The notes under the pieces were generated by a model. It was not told the DNA's origin, did no database searches, and worked only from the letters and a program-made list of their open reading frames with translations. The translations under genes were made by a program, and so were the position numbers. Positions 16,002-24,900 of a DNA stretch of 32,139 nt are shown in pieces (positions within the stretch are counted from its first letter, which is position 1; each line of letters opens with the position of its first letter). Source of the stretch: Clostridia bacterium (GTDB lineage: Bacteria > Bacillota > Clostridia > Oscillospirales > CAG-272). The stretch lies in assembly GCA_017399025.1 (NCBI GenBank), contig JAFQEK010000047.1:1-32139 (forward strand), written 5' to 3'.

Positions 16002-17393
16002 ATGGATAAGTTTTTCAAAATTACCGAACGAGGCTCCAGCGTGAAGACGGAGATCATTGCAGGTCTTACAACATTCTTTGCGATGGCTTACATCATTGTT
16101 GTAAATCCCAATCAGATTGCTTTCGTTTCGGGAAGCAAGATTTGGAATGCCGTTTATATTGCTTCCATTCTTGCCGCTATTATCGGAACGCTTCTTTACG
16201 CGTTCTACGCAAAGCTCCCCTTTGCGCAAGCTTGCGGTATGGGTCTTAACTCATTTTTCGGTGTAACATTTATTCTGCCTAATCTTCTCAATCCGCAGGC
16301 AGCAATTGACGGTTATCGTGCGGGTCTGGTTATTATCCTTATATCCGGTCTGATTTTCTTAATTCTTTCCCTGACCGGAGCAAGAGAAGCTCTTGCAAAG
16401 GCTATGCCTGAATGTATTAAAAAATCCATTCCTGCAGGTATCGGTCTCTTCATTGCTTTCATTGGATTCCAGAACGTCGGTATCATCACCAACAACGATT
16501 ATACTCTCGTTCAGTTTGTGGGTTTGAATATCAATTCCGTAAAGTGGATTGATGTTGCTCCTGCTGTGATCGCACTTCTGGGATTTATGATTATCGTTGT
16601 TTTGACCAAGCTTAACGTAAAGGGCGCAATGCTGATCAGCATTTTTGCAACTTCCGTAATCTACTATCTCACAACATGGCAACTGCCCTCTCTTGATATG
16701 CAAAACCTCAGTCAGTCTTTCAAGGATTTTGGTGAAATCGGTATTACCGCCGTATTTGATCCCGAATCTTGGAAAAATGCATTTTCTCCAGAATTCACGG
16801 GCGGCATTTTCAGCGCAATTATGCTCGTAGTTACTTTCTGCATCGTTGATATGTTTGATACCGTCGGAACGCTTTACGGCGCAGCTTCCGAAGCAAATAT
16901 GCTCGATGAAAACGGAGATCCCATCAACATTGACAAGGCTATGACTTGTGATTCTGTGGCAACTGTTGCCGGTGCTGTTTGCGGTACTTCCACTTGTACA
17001 ACCTTTGTTGAGTGTGCTTCCGGTGTTGCCGCAGGCGGCAGAACCGGTTTGACCAGCCTTGTAACCTCTGTTTGTTTTGCAATCTGCCTCTTCCTTGCTC
17101 CCTTTGCAAGCATTATTCCTGCGGCGGCTACTGCTCCTGCGCTTATCTACGTAGGTGTTCTCATGCTCAAAAATTTTTCCAAGGTTGATATGACTGACCT
17201 TCGCAGTGCAGTTCCCGCATTTCTGACACTCATTATGATGCCTCTTACCTACTCTATCGCAAATGGTATCGGTATCGGTGCAATTTCCTACGTTCTTATC
17301 ACGCTTTTCACCGGAAATTACAAGAAGAAAGATATTGCTGTAACCATCATCGCGCTTCTCTTCCTCTGCAAATTCATTTTCGGTACAATCTGA
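16002..17393 (+). CDS. pbuG: NCS2/AzgA-family hypoxanthine/guanine permease
   Basis: Proton-coupled purine importer in the cytoplasmic membrane. The start at 16002 follows GGAGG (15986-15990) with an 11-nt gap, slightly long but the best available; an upstream in-frame ATG at 15933 overlaps the promoter. 463 residues, normal for AzgA/PbuG/PbuO/GhxP. The family's N-terminal FFKITERGSSVKTEIIAGLTTFFAMAY is seen in parts (residues 4-30), then CGMGLNSFF, the DMFDTVGTL motif, and GTSTCTTFVECASGVAAGGRTGL, the hallmark region of AzgA proteins. About a dozen hydrophobic helices run throughout. It shares a divergent gap with a purine phosphoribosyltransferase, so import and trapping of purine bases are probably linked. 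Substrate choice among guanine, hypoxanthine and adenine is not resolved. Confidence 0.92.
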   Translation: MDKFFKITERGSSVKTEIIAGLTTFFAMAYIIVVNPNQIAFVSGSKIWNAVYIASILAAIIGTLLYAFYAKLPFAQACGMGLNSFFGVTFILPNLLNPQAAIDGYRAGLVIILISGLIFLILSLTGAREALAKAMPECIKKSIPAGIGLFIAFIGFQNVGIITNNDYTLVQFVGLNINSVKWIDVAPAVIALLGFMIIVVLTKLNVKGAMLISIFATSVIYYLTTWQLPSLDMQNLSQSFKDFGEIGITAVFDPESWKNAFSPEFTGGIFSAIMLVVTFCIVDMFDTVGTLYGAASEANMLDENGDPINIDKAMTCDSVATVAGAVCGTSTCTTFVECASGVAAGGRTGLTSLVTSVCFAICLFLAPFASIIPAAATAPALIYVGVLMLKNFSKVDMTDLRSAVPAFLTLIMMPLTYSIANGIGIGAISYVLITLFTGNYKKKDIAVTIIALLFLCKFIFGTI

Positions 17394-17418
17394 TAAGCCC
17401 TTTACCATAGTCTGCTGA

Positions 17419-17466
17419 CATATCATATCAAAAGTCCACCCGCGGGTGGACTTTTGATATGATATG
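17419..17466. terminator. Perfect 48-bp palindrome acting as bidirectional terminator
   Basis: The 24 bases 17419-17442 are the exact reverse complement of 17443-17466. The core GTCCACCCGCGGGTGGAC is flanked by AAAA and TTTT, so in both directions it reads as a GC stem ending in TTTT; outer arms CATATCATATC extend the match. It lies between convergent stop codons (17393 and 17470). Confidence 0.88.
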
Positions 17467-17469
17467 ATT

Positions 17470-18417
17470 TTATTCGGAAAGCATCTGTGTCAGACGAATG
17501 GCGCCCTCTGTCAGAAAACGGATATTTTCCTCTCTGTAAACCGTATCCTTCGGCGTATGAATACGGTTCATATAAAGCAGTCCGTTTTTCGTTTTTTTGA
17601 ATGCCGCAACACCGATGCCGCCATTGAAATTGGTTTGATCGGAGGGATAAAAAACGCCCTTTGTGCAAACCTCTGCCGCGGATACGCGGCCATCCTTCGG
17701 AAATGCTTCTTTCAGCAGAGGTGCGTAACGGGAAGCGCTCTTTCTGACGGCGAATAAAATGTGATCTCCGTCGGAAACGCAGTCGAAATTGAGAAGCGGT
17801 TTACTCTTGACGGCGCGTTTATATTTGCTTGCAAAGCTCATGGAGCCGAACAGCCCCATTTCCTCCAGATCGAAAAAAACAAACGCCGCTTCTCCCCGGA
17901 GCTCTTCCGGCATGGAGGTCATAAGATCCAGAAGTGTCGTTACGCCGGAGGTGTTATCGTTTGCGGTATGCCGATTGGCAGGACCGGCAATGATAAAGAA
18001 GCAGAATCCGATCAGCAGAAATTCAAAGCACAGAAGTCCGTCGATATAGGAAAGCGAGGAATCTGAGAATAAAAGCATCAGCGCAAGCGAGACAAAGAAT
18101 GAGGCCATGGCCGAGAGAAGAAAGACAGGGATCAGAATCCCGAACTGGTAGAGCAGGTAGAGAAAAATGTTTTTTGGCGTAATGAAATTCGGGAAGGGAA
18201 GCACGGCACAGGTATCGTAATGCGCGGTATAGATGACCTTGGCTTTTTCGGGAGAACCGACAACGATATTACGCGCGCCGAACAGTCCTTTTTGAATTTC
18301 ATGGGAATATCCGTTTTCATCGGCAACCGTTTTTACGTAATCGATGAATGCTGATTTTTGTTTTTTCGTTTTTCGGATTTGATATTTCCGGAAAACGGTT
18401 TCCGTGGTTTGTGTCAT
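17470..18417 (-). CDS. M28-family metallopeptidase with inserted membrane segments
   Basis: Co-catalytic di-zinc aminopeptidase-fold enzyme. 315 residues. Expected residues are all present: H66 (AHYDT), bridging D154 (NDNTSG), catalytic E185 and ligand E186 (DLEEMGLFGS), D212 (NFDC) and H287 (IHTPKDT). Between the first His motif and the NDNTSG motif sits an insert of about 70 residues with two strongly hydrophobic stretches (about 83-117 and 126-145), so the enzyme is probably held in the membrane with the catalytic core folded around the insert. No signal peptide is seen. AGAGGG precedes the ATG. It lies 23 bp after the HIT gene and is probably the last gene of the alaS transcript. Substrate unknown. 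Confidence 0.82.
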   Translation of the reverse strand: MTQTTETVFRKYQIRKTKKQKSAFIDYVKTVADENGYSHEIQKGLFGARNIVVGSPEKAKVIYTAHYDTCAVLPFPNFITPKNIFLYLLYQFGILIPVFLLSAMASFFVSLALMLLFSDSSLSYIDGLLCFEFLLIGFCFFIIAGPANRHTANDNTSGVTTLLDLMTSMPEELRGEAAFVFFDLEEMGLFGSMSFASKYKRAVKSKPLLNFDCVSDGDHILFAVRKSASRYAPLLKEAFPKDGRVSAAEVCTKGVFYPSDQTNFNGGIGVAAFKKTKNGLLYMNRIHTPKDTVYREENIRFLTEGAIRLTQMLSE

Positions 18418-18440
18418 AAGAAGCCCTCTTTCAAAGAGAT

Positions 18441-18782
18441 TTATGCCATTTTTTCCGCAAGAGGCGCGCCGCCGAGAATATGAAAATGGAGATGGGGGAC
18501 AGTCTGGCAGGCATCAGGACCGCAATTGGAGATGACACGGTAACCGTTTGTAATGCCTGCAATCTTTGCGACATTGGGAATATTTTCAAAAATATAGGCA
18601 ATCAAGGAGCTGTTTTCTGCGGTGATTTTATCAACGGAAGCAATGTGTTTTTTTGGAATGACGAGGACGTGAACGGGTGCTTGGGGATTGATATCTCTGA
18701 AAGCGAGAATTTTTTCATCCTCGTAAACCTTGGAAGAGGGAATAATGCCTGCGGCAATTTTACAAAAAATGCAATTTTCCAT
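18441..18782 (-). CDS. hinT: HIT-family nucleotide-binding protein (HinT-like)
   Basis: Histidine-triad purine nucleoside phosphoramidase type. The start at 18782 (MENCIFCK) follows AAAGGAT (18791-18797) with an 8-nt gap; a longer frame to 18839 has no ribosome site and no family similarity. 113 residues, the usual size. C4 and C7 give the common N-terminal CxxC, and the triad is HLHFH at 97-101 (H97, H99, H101) followed by ILGG. It lies downstream of alaS in the same direction. HinT hydrolyses aminoacyl-AMP adducts in other bacteria, so linkage to an aminoacyl-tRNA synthetase is functionally sensible, though here this is only inference. Confidence 0.93.
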   Translation of the reverse strand: MENCIFCKIAAGIIPSSKVYEDEKILAFRDINPQAPVHVLVIPKKHIASVDKITAENSSLIAYIFENIPNVAKIAGITNGYRVISNCGPDACQTVPHLHFHILGGAPLAEKMA

Positions 18783-18812
18783 AATCAGTGATCCTTTCTT
18801 TGTTGGAATCAT

Positions 18813-18852
18813 CAAAGACCGCCGACGAACAGGGTTCACGCAACGGTCTTTG
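18813..18852 (-). terminator. Hairpin between alaS and hinT
   Basis: CAAAGACCG (18813-18821) pairs with CGGTCTTTG (18844-18852), and the loop contains a small GAAC/GTTC stem. No T-run follows on the minus strand, so it is more likely a partial attenuator or mRNA-stabilising hairpin than a full terminator. Confidence 0.5.
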
Positions 18853-18869
18853 GCTTTGTTTCAGTATAT

Positions 18870-21500
18870 TTATTTTGTCAGCTTTTCAATGACGCAGGGA
18901 AGAGCCTTCAATGCCTCGTCCAGCTTTTCGGGCTTCTTTGCGCCGGCGGTTGCGCTGTCGGGACGGCCGCCGCCGCCACCGCCTACAATGGAGGAAAGTT
19001 CTTTCAGAACGAGAGGCGCTTTGATTCCTTTGGCAAGCGCTTCCTTACCGCATACGCAAACGAGCGTGAGTTTGCCGTCAACCAGAGAAGAAACAACGGC
19101 AACCATATCTGCATATTTGCTCTTGATGTCATCGCCAAGCGTGCGGACTGCGGCAACGGGAAGCTCGGTCTTCATAGAAGCAACGCGGATTTCTCCGACG
19201 GAAACGGCAGAGGAGATCATGGCTTCTGCTTTTGCGGAAGCAAGCTTTGCGGAAGCGGATTCCAATTCCTTCTTGGTTGCTTTGAGATCATCGGAAAGCG
19301 TATTGATCTTGCCGATAATATCGTTTGCGGTACCTGCCTTGAGCGCTTTCATAGCGGAAGCGATCAGTGCTTCGTTGCGGTTCATATAAGCATATGCGCC
19401 AAGACCCGTAACGGCTGTAATTCTTCTTGTGCCTGCGGCAACGGAAGCTTCAGATGTGATTTTGAACATACCGATCTTTGCGGTGTTGTCTACATGGGTA
19501 CCTCCGCAAAGCTCTGCGGAAAATTCGCCCATTTTTACGACACGGACGGTCTTTCCGTATTTTTCGCCGAAGAGCGCGATTGCGCCGGAAGCTTTGGCGG
19601 ATTCGATATCGGTTTCAAACGTGGAAACGTCAATGCCTTCCAGAATTTTTTCATTAACGAGAAGCTCGACCTTTGCCAGTTCTTCGGGGGTTACGGCAGA
19701 AAAGTGCGTAAAGTCAAAGCGTGCTTCGTTATTATCCACGTAAGAGCCTGCCTGACGGATGTGCGTACCGAGCACCTCACGCAATGCGGCATCCAAAAGG
19801 TGTACGGAGGAGTGATTTCTAGCAATTGCTGCGCGTCTTGCACCGTCAACGCGGAGAGTTACGGTGTCGCCAACGGAGAAGGAACCGGATTCCATCTTAC
19901 AGATGTGCATATAAACGCCGTCGTTTTTCTTGGTATCGGTAACGATGGCTTTTCCGTTTTCGGATTCGATGATACCGATATCGCCGACCTGACCGCCGCC
20001 TTCGCCGTAGAAGGGAGTTCTGTTTGTAACGATAACTGCAGTTTCACCGGTGATTTCAGTGAGACTGTCGGTTTCTCCATCGATGATGGCGATGATCTTA
20101 CTTTCCGAAACGGTTTCGTAGTATCCTGTAAATTCAGTGATGGAGGATGTATCAACGAGGGATTTCATGCTGTCATCCCAACCGCTGATATTGCCTCTTG
20201 CGGCGCGCGCGCGCTGTTTTTGAGCAAGCAGGTTTTCCTCAAAGCCCTTTTCATCAACGCCGAGTCCGTTTTCTTCGGCAATTTCACGGGTGAGATCAAG
20301 CGGGAAACCGTAAGTGTCGGAAAGCTTGAAAACATCTGCGCCTGCAAGTTCGGTTTTGCCTTCGGCTTTGGCTTCTGCCATCAATCTGTCAAGAAGATTC
20401 ATGCCGGATTCAACGGTTGCGTTGAAGCGTTCTTCTTCCATACGGACGATCTTCTGGACGTAATCGAGTTTTTCGGTCAGTTCGGGGTACGCTGTTTTAT
20501 TTTCACGGGCAACCACTGCCATAATATCGCAGAGGAAAACACCCTTAATGCCGAGAATCCTTCCGTGACGGCAAGCGCGTCTCATCAGACGGCGCAGAAC
20601 GTAGCCGCGTCCTTCGTTAGAGGGCATGACACCGTCCGCAATCAGGAAAGCGGACGCACGGGAATGGTCTGCGATGATACGCAGAGAGATGTCGGCTTTT
20701 TCATTTGTCTTGTAAGCAACGCCTGCTTTTTCGCTGATGGCTTTGATGATGTTCTGGATGGTATCGACCTCAAACATATTGTCAACACCCTGCATAACGC
20801 AAGCCAGACGTTCCAAACCCATACCGGTATCGATATTTTTGTTTGCGAGCTCGGTGTAATTGCCGGCACCGTCGTTATTGAACTGGGAGAATACGTTGTT
20901 CCAGATTTCCATGTAACGGTCGCAGTCACAGCCGGGACGGCAGTCGGGACTTCCGCAGCCGTATTTTTCGCCACGGTCAAAATAAATTTCGGAGCAGGGG
21001 CCGCAAGGACCGGAGCCGTGTTCCCAGAAGTTGTCCGCTTTGCCGAGACGGACGATGTGATCTTCTCTTACGCCAATCTTATCGCGCCAGATTGCGTATG
21101 CTTCTTCGTCCTGTTCGTAAACGGAGGGCCAGAGCAGATCTGCAGGGATTGCGAGTGTTTCGGTCAGAAATTCCCATGCCCAGACGAGAGCTTCTTCCTT
21201 AAAATAATCTCCGAAGGAGAAGTTACCGAGCATTTCAAAGAATGTACCGTGACGGGCGGTATAGCCAACGTGCTCGATATCGTTGGTGCGGATACATTTC
21301 TGACAGGTTGCCATACGGTGACGGGGCGGTTCCGCTTCGCCTGTGAAATATTTTTTCAGCGGTGCCATGCCCGCAACGATCAGAAGAAGCGATTTGTCGC
21401 TTTCGGGTACGAGAGGGTAGCTTCCTCTGCTGAGATGTCCCTTGGATTCGAAAAATTTCAGAAACTTTTCACGCAGGTCATTGAGTGATGTCCATTCCAT
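18870..21500 (-). CDS. alaS: Alanine--tRNA ligase
   Basis: Class II synthetase charging tRNA-Ala. 876 residues, essentially the length of the E. coli enzyme. Order: catalytic domain beginning MEWTSLNDLREKFLKFFESK with RHGTFFEMLGNFSFGDYF; tRNA-recognition region; editing domain with HxxxH at H563/H567 and CGGTH at C665-H669 (each one residue before the E. coli numbering as I recall it), so mischarged Ser/Gly should be cleared; and a C-terminal C-Ala domain ending in GGGGGGRPDSATAG. AAGGAAG precedes the ATG at 21500. It is divergent from rpoB and leads an alaS-hinT-M28 gene row. The transcript starts at a perfect consensus promoter and carries a structured leader of about 130 nt that lacks the T-box sequence. 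Confidence 0.97.
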   Translation of the reverse strand: MEWTSLNDLREKFLKFFESKGHLSRGSYPLVPESDKSLLLIVAGMAPLKKYFTGEAEPPRHRMATCQKCIRTNDIEHVGYTARHGTFFEMLGNFSFGDYFKEEALVWAWEFLTETLAIPADLLWPSVYEQDEEAYAIWRDKIGVREDHIVRLGKADNFWEHGSGPCGPCSEIYFDRGEKYGCGSPDCRPGCDCDRYMEIWNNVFSQFNNDGAGNYTELANKNIDTGMGLERLACVMQGVDNMFEVDTIQNIIKAISEKAGVAYKTNEKADISLRIIADHSRASAFLIADGVMPSNEGRGYVLRRLMRRACRHGRILGIKGVFLCDIMAVVARENKTAYPELTEKLDYVQKIVRMEEERFNATVESGMNLLDRLMAEAKAEGKTELAGADVFKLSDTYGFPLDLTREIAEENGLGVDEKGFEENLLAQKQRARAARGNISGWDDSMKSLVDTSSITEFTGYYETVSESKIIAIIDGETDSLTEITGETAVIVTNRTPFYGEGGGQVGDIGIIESENGKAIVTDTKKNDGVYMHICKMESGSFSVGDTVTLRVDGARRAAIARNHSSVHLLDAALREVLGTHIRQAGSYVDNNEARFDFTHFSAVTPEELAKVELLVNEKILEGIDVSTFETDIESAKASGAIALFGEKYGKTVRVVKMGEFSAELCGGTHVDNTAKIGMFKITSEASVAAGTRRITAVTGLGAYAYMNRNEALIASAMKALKAGTANDIIGKINTLSDDLKATKKELESASAKLASAKAEAMISSAVSVGEIRVASMKTELPVAAVRTLGDDIKSKYADMVAVVSSLVDGKLTLVCVCGKEALAKGIKAPLVLKELSSIVGGGGGGRPDSATAGAKKPEKLDEALKALPCVIEKLTK

Positions 21501-21631
21501 AATGCTTTTCTTCCTTTTTATTTTTATTATATTTTATGCGATGCGGGAGATCCCGCCTGATCATGTGAAGCGTTTCTTCTCCGCTTTCAGGCAGTCAGAA
21601 AACGAAAATACGCTTAAAAATACATATACTC
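21501..21631 (-). promoter_or_regulatory. Structured 5' leader of alaS
   Basis: Predicted leader of about 130 nt. In minus-strand sense, GCCTGA (21587-21592) pairs with TCAGGC (21555-21560) and, directly inside, AAGCG (21582-21586) pairs with CGCTT (21568-21572) around a purine-rich loop GAGAAGAAA. A second hairpin GCGGG/CCCGC (21552-21556 with 21543-21547) shares two bases with the first, so both cannot form fully. No T-run follows, and no T-box AGGGTGG-type motif is present. Could be a translational or protein-binding control element. Confidence 0.5.
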
Positions 21632-21637
21632 AAATTC

Positions 21638-21666
21638 ATTATATTAGCATTTTGATGAAATGTCAA
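21638..21666 (-). promoter_or_regulatory. Consensus promoter of alaS
   Basis: Minus strand: TTGACA (21661-21666), 17-bp spacer, TATAAT (21638-21643); a perfect match. Transcription start near 21631. Confidence 0.9.
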
Positions 21667-21695
21667 GATTATTTGAAAAAAATCGTGAAAAGTTC

Positions 21696-21724
21696 TTGAC
21701 ATATTGCGCACTCAGTGATATAAT
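21696..21724 (+). promoter_or_regulatory. Consensus promoter of rpoBC
   Basis: TTGACA (21696-21701), 17-bp spacer, TATAAT (21719-21724); a perfect match. Only 29 bp of A-rich DNA separate its -35 from that of alaS, so the two polymerases would bind nearly side by side. The leader to rpoB is about 165 nt. Confidence 0.9.
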
Positions 21725-21774
21725 TATAAATTGCATTACAATTGCTTGCATTATCGTGGGCTTTTTTGAAAAGA

Positions 21775-21900
21775 ATGAGGAAAATCGGAGCCGTTAAGGC
21801 AGATATCATTCCTTTTACCGCGGCATTGCAGGCTGTGGAAAAATACAAATTTCACCAAAGTAAAGGCAAGCTTAAAATTAGAATTGGAGTGATTTTATGA
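21775..21900 (+). CDS. Candidate 41-residue leader ORF overlapping the rpoB start
   Basis: An open frame starting at ATG 21775 ([20 protein letters not shown]...) ends in TGA at 21898-21900, overlapping the rpoB ATG (21897-21899) in an ATGA arrangement typical of translational coupling. The peptide is basic and matches no family I recognise. Its own ribosome site is weak (GAAAAG). It lies fully within the rpoB leader transcript. It may be a real leader peptide or chance. Confidence 0.35.
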   Translation: MRKIGAVKADIIPFTAALQAVEKYKFHQSKGKLKIRIGVIL

Positions 21901-24900
21901 GGATCAAACCCCAGCAGCTTGGTAAAAACGTACGAATGAGCTTTTCCAAGATCGACGAAATTCTTCAAATGCCTGATCTTCTTGAGGTTCAGAAAAAATC
22001 GTACCAATGGCTTCTTGATAAGGGAATCACTGAAGTGTTGCAGGATGTTTCCCCAATCGTTGACTATTCCGGAAACTTTGTTATCGAATTCGTTGATTAT
22101 TCCATCGATTCGACTCCGAAATACCCTGTTGAAGAATGCAAGGCACGCGACGTAAACTATGCGGCTCCCTTGCGCGTAACCGTTCGTTTGACAAACAAAA
22201 CAACGCAGAGCGTAAAACAGCAGGAAATTTTCATGGGCGATTTCCCGCTGATGACCGAAACGGGCACTTTCGTTATTAACGGCGCAGAACGTGTCGCCGT
22301 TTCTCAGCTTGTTCGTTCTCCCGGTATGTACTATACCTCCACCATGGATAAATCTGGTAAGAGCACGCAAACTGCACAGATTATTCCTTACCGCGGCGCA
22401 TGGCTCGAATATGAAACCGATATGAACGACGTTTTCTACGTTCGTATCGATAAAAACAGAAAAATTCCCGTAACCGTTCTGATCCGCGCGCTGGAACAGT
22501 CCGTTTCCACATCCACCGATGTGCGTGCGCTCTTCGGCGACGATGTCAAAATTCTGACAACGCTCGATAAAGACGGTATGCAGGCGGAAGCCGAGAAAAA
22601 CGGCACCACAGCTTACGAAGAATCTCTCAAAGAAATTTACAAGAAATTGCGTCCCGGCGAACCTCCGCTCGTCGAATCTGCGCAGATTCTTTTGAATAAC
22701 CTTTTCTTCGATCCCAAGCGTTACGACCTTGGCACCGTCGGCAGATATAAATTCGACAAGAAGGTTGCGCTCGGCAGAAGACTTTCCGGTAAAAAGCTTT
22801 CCCGTCCCGTTGTCAGTCCCCTGACAGGCGAAATTCTCTTCGATGCAGATAAAGTTCTGAACTTTGACGAAGCGATGCAGATTGAAAACGCGGGTGTAAA
22901 CGAAGCTTACGTTTATATTGCTGATGACAAGGAAATCAAAGTGTTCGGCAACGGCATGGTCGATCCCGCTCAGCTTCTCGGCTGCGATCTGCGCGAGGTC
23001 GGCATCAATGAAAAAGTAAAACTCAGCCTCTTCCTTGAAATTTTGGAAGAAGTCGGCGGTGATTTTGACGAAGTCAAGAGAATCGCAAAGGAAAGAGTGG
23101 CAGAACTCTCTCCCAAACATATTACCAAAGATGATATTTATGCATCCATCAACTATCTGATCTGTCTTTCTCACGGAATCGGTACGCCCGATGACATCGA
23201 CCATCTCGGCAACCGCCGTGTACGTGCTGTCGGCGAACTGCTTCAGAACCAGCTCCGTATCGGTTTTTCCAGAATGGATAAGATCATTAAGGAAAGAATG
23301 ACCATTCAGGATGTCAATAACCTGACTCCTCAGGGTTTGATCAACATCCGTCCGATCGTTGCGGCGATCCGTGAATTCTTCGGTTCTTCTCCGCTTTCCC
23401 AGTTCATGGACCAGAATAACCCTCTGGCAGAATTGACCCATAAGCGCCGTCTTTCTGCGCTCGGTCCCGGCGGTCTTTCCAGAGACAGAGCTTCTTTCGA
23501 AGTCCGAGACGTTCACTATACACACTACGGACGTATCTGCCCGATCGAAACGCCTGAAGGTCCGAACATCGGTCTGATTTCTTACCTTGCAACTTATGCA
23601 AAGATCAACGATTACGGCTTTATCGAAGCGCCTTACCGCAAGGTGGATAAAGCAACCGGCAGAGTTACCGATATCGTTGAATACATGACTGCCGACATGG
23701 AAGACAATTTCATCGTTGCGCAGGCAAACGAACCTTTGGATGAAAACGGACGTTTCCTGAACAAGCGCGTGCTTGCCCGCGACCGTGCCGAAATCATCGA
23801 GGTTGAAGTTTCTAAAATCGATTACATTGACGTATCTCCCAAAATGGTTATCTCCGTTGCGACAGGCTTCATTCCGTTCCTTGAAAACGACGATAACTCC
23901 CGTGCACTCATGGGCTCCAACATGCAGAAGCAGGCTGTGCCGCTTCTCGTAACAGATTCCCCGATTGTCGGTACGGGTATGGAATACAAAGCAGCTATTG
24001 ACTCAGGTGTTTGCGTTCTCGCAAAAGAATCCGGTTTTGTCAAATCCGTTTCCGCGGACAGAATCATCGTAACGGAAGATAGCGGTATGAACCGTCCTTA
24101 CGATCTTCTGAAATTCCGCAGATCCAACCAGGGTAACTGTATCAACCAGCGTCCGATTGTCAATGTCGGCGACCGTGTGGAAAAAGGAGACGTTCTTGCT
24201 GACGGTCCCGCAACCAGCAACGGCGAAATCGCTCTCGGTAAAAACGCTCTGATCGGCTTTATGACCTGGGAAGGTTACAACTACGAGGACGCCGTTCTTC
24301 TGAATGAGAACCTCGTTCGCAATGACGTTTATACATCTATCCATATTGAAGAATATACATTGGAATCCAGAGACACCAAGCTCGGACCGGAAGAAATCAC
24401 AAGAGAAATTCCGAACTGCGGCGAAGATGCGCTCAAGGATCTCGATGAAAGAGGTATCATCCGCAACGGTACGGAAGTTCATGCGGGCGATATCCTTGTC
24501 GGTAAGGTAACGCCCAAGGGTGAAACCGAACTGACAGCAGAAGAAAGATTGCTCCGTGCGATCTTCGGCGAAAAAGCAAGAGAGGTCAGAGATACCTCCA
24601 TGCGTTTGCCTCACGGTGAATCCGGTATCGTCGTTGACGTCCGCGTATTCTCCCGTGAAAATTCCGATGAGCTTCCTACCGGTGTCAACCAGTCCGTCAG
24701 AGTTTATATCGCACAAAAGCGTAAGATCTCCGTCGGCGACAAGATGGCGGGACGCCACGGTAATAAGGGTGTCGTTTCCAGAATTCTTCCTCCCGAAGAT
24801 ATGCCTTTCCTGGAAGACGGTACGCCTCTCGATATCGTCCTGAACCCTCTGGGTGTACCTTCCCGTATGAATATTGGTCAGGTGCTTGAGGTTCACCTCG

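Noticed and set aside
19494..21488. Very long open frame antisense to alaS (664 codons)
   Set aside because: A codon-bias shadow: the opposite strand encodes a full-length alanyl-tRNA synthetase, and the antisense product is Cys/Phe-rich with no recognisable domain.
21501..21631. T-box riboswitch upstream of alaS
   Set aside because: No AGGGTGG-type T-box sequence, no following terminator with a T-run, and the leader is too short.
23370..23470. Rifampicin-resistance substitution in RpoB
   Set aside because: The cluster I residues D505, H515, R518 and S520 are all the sensitive type.
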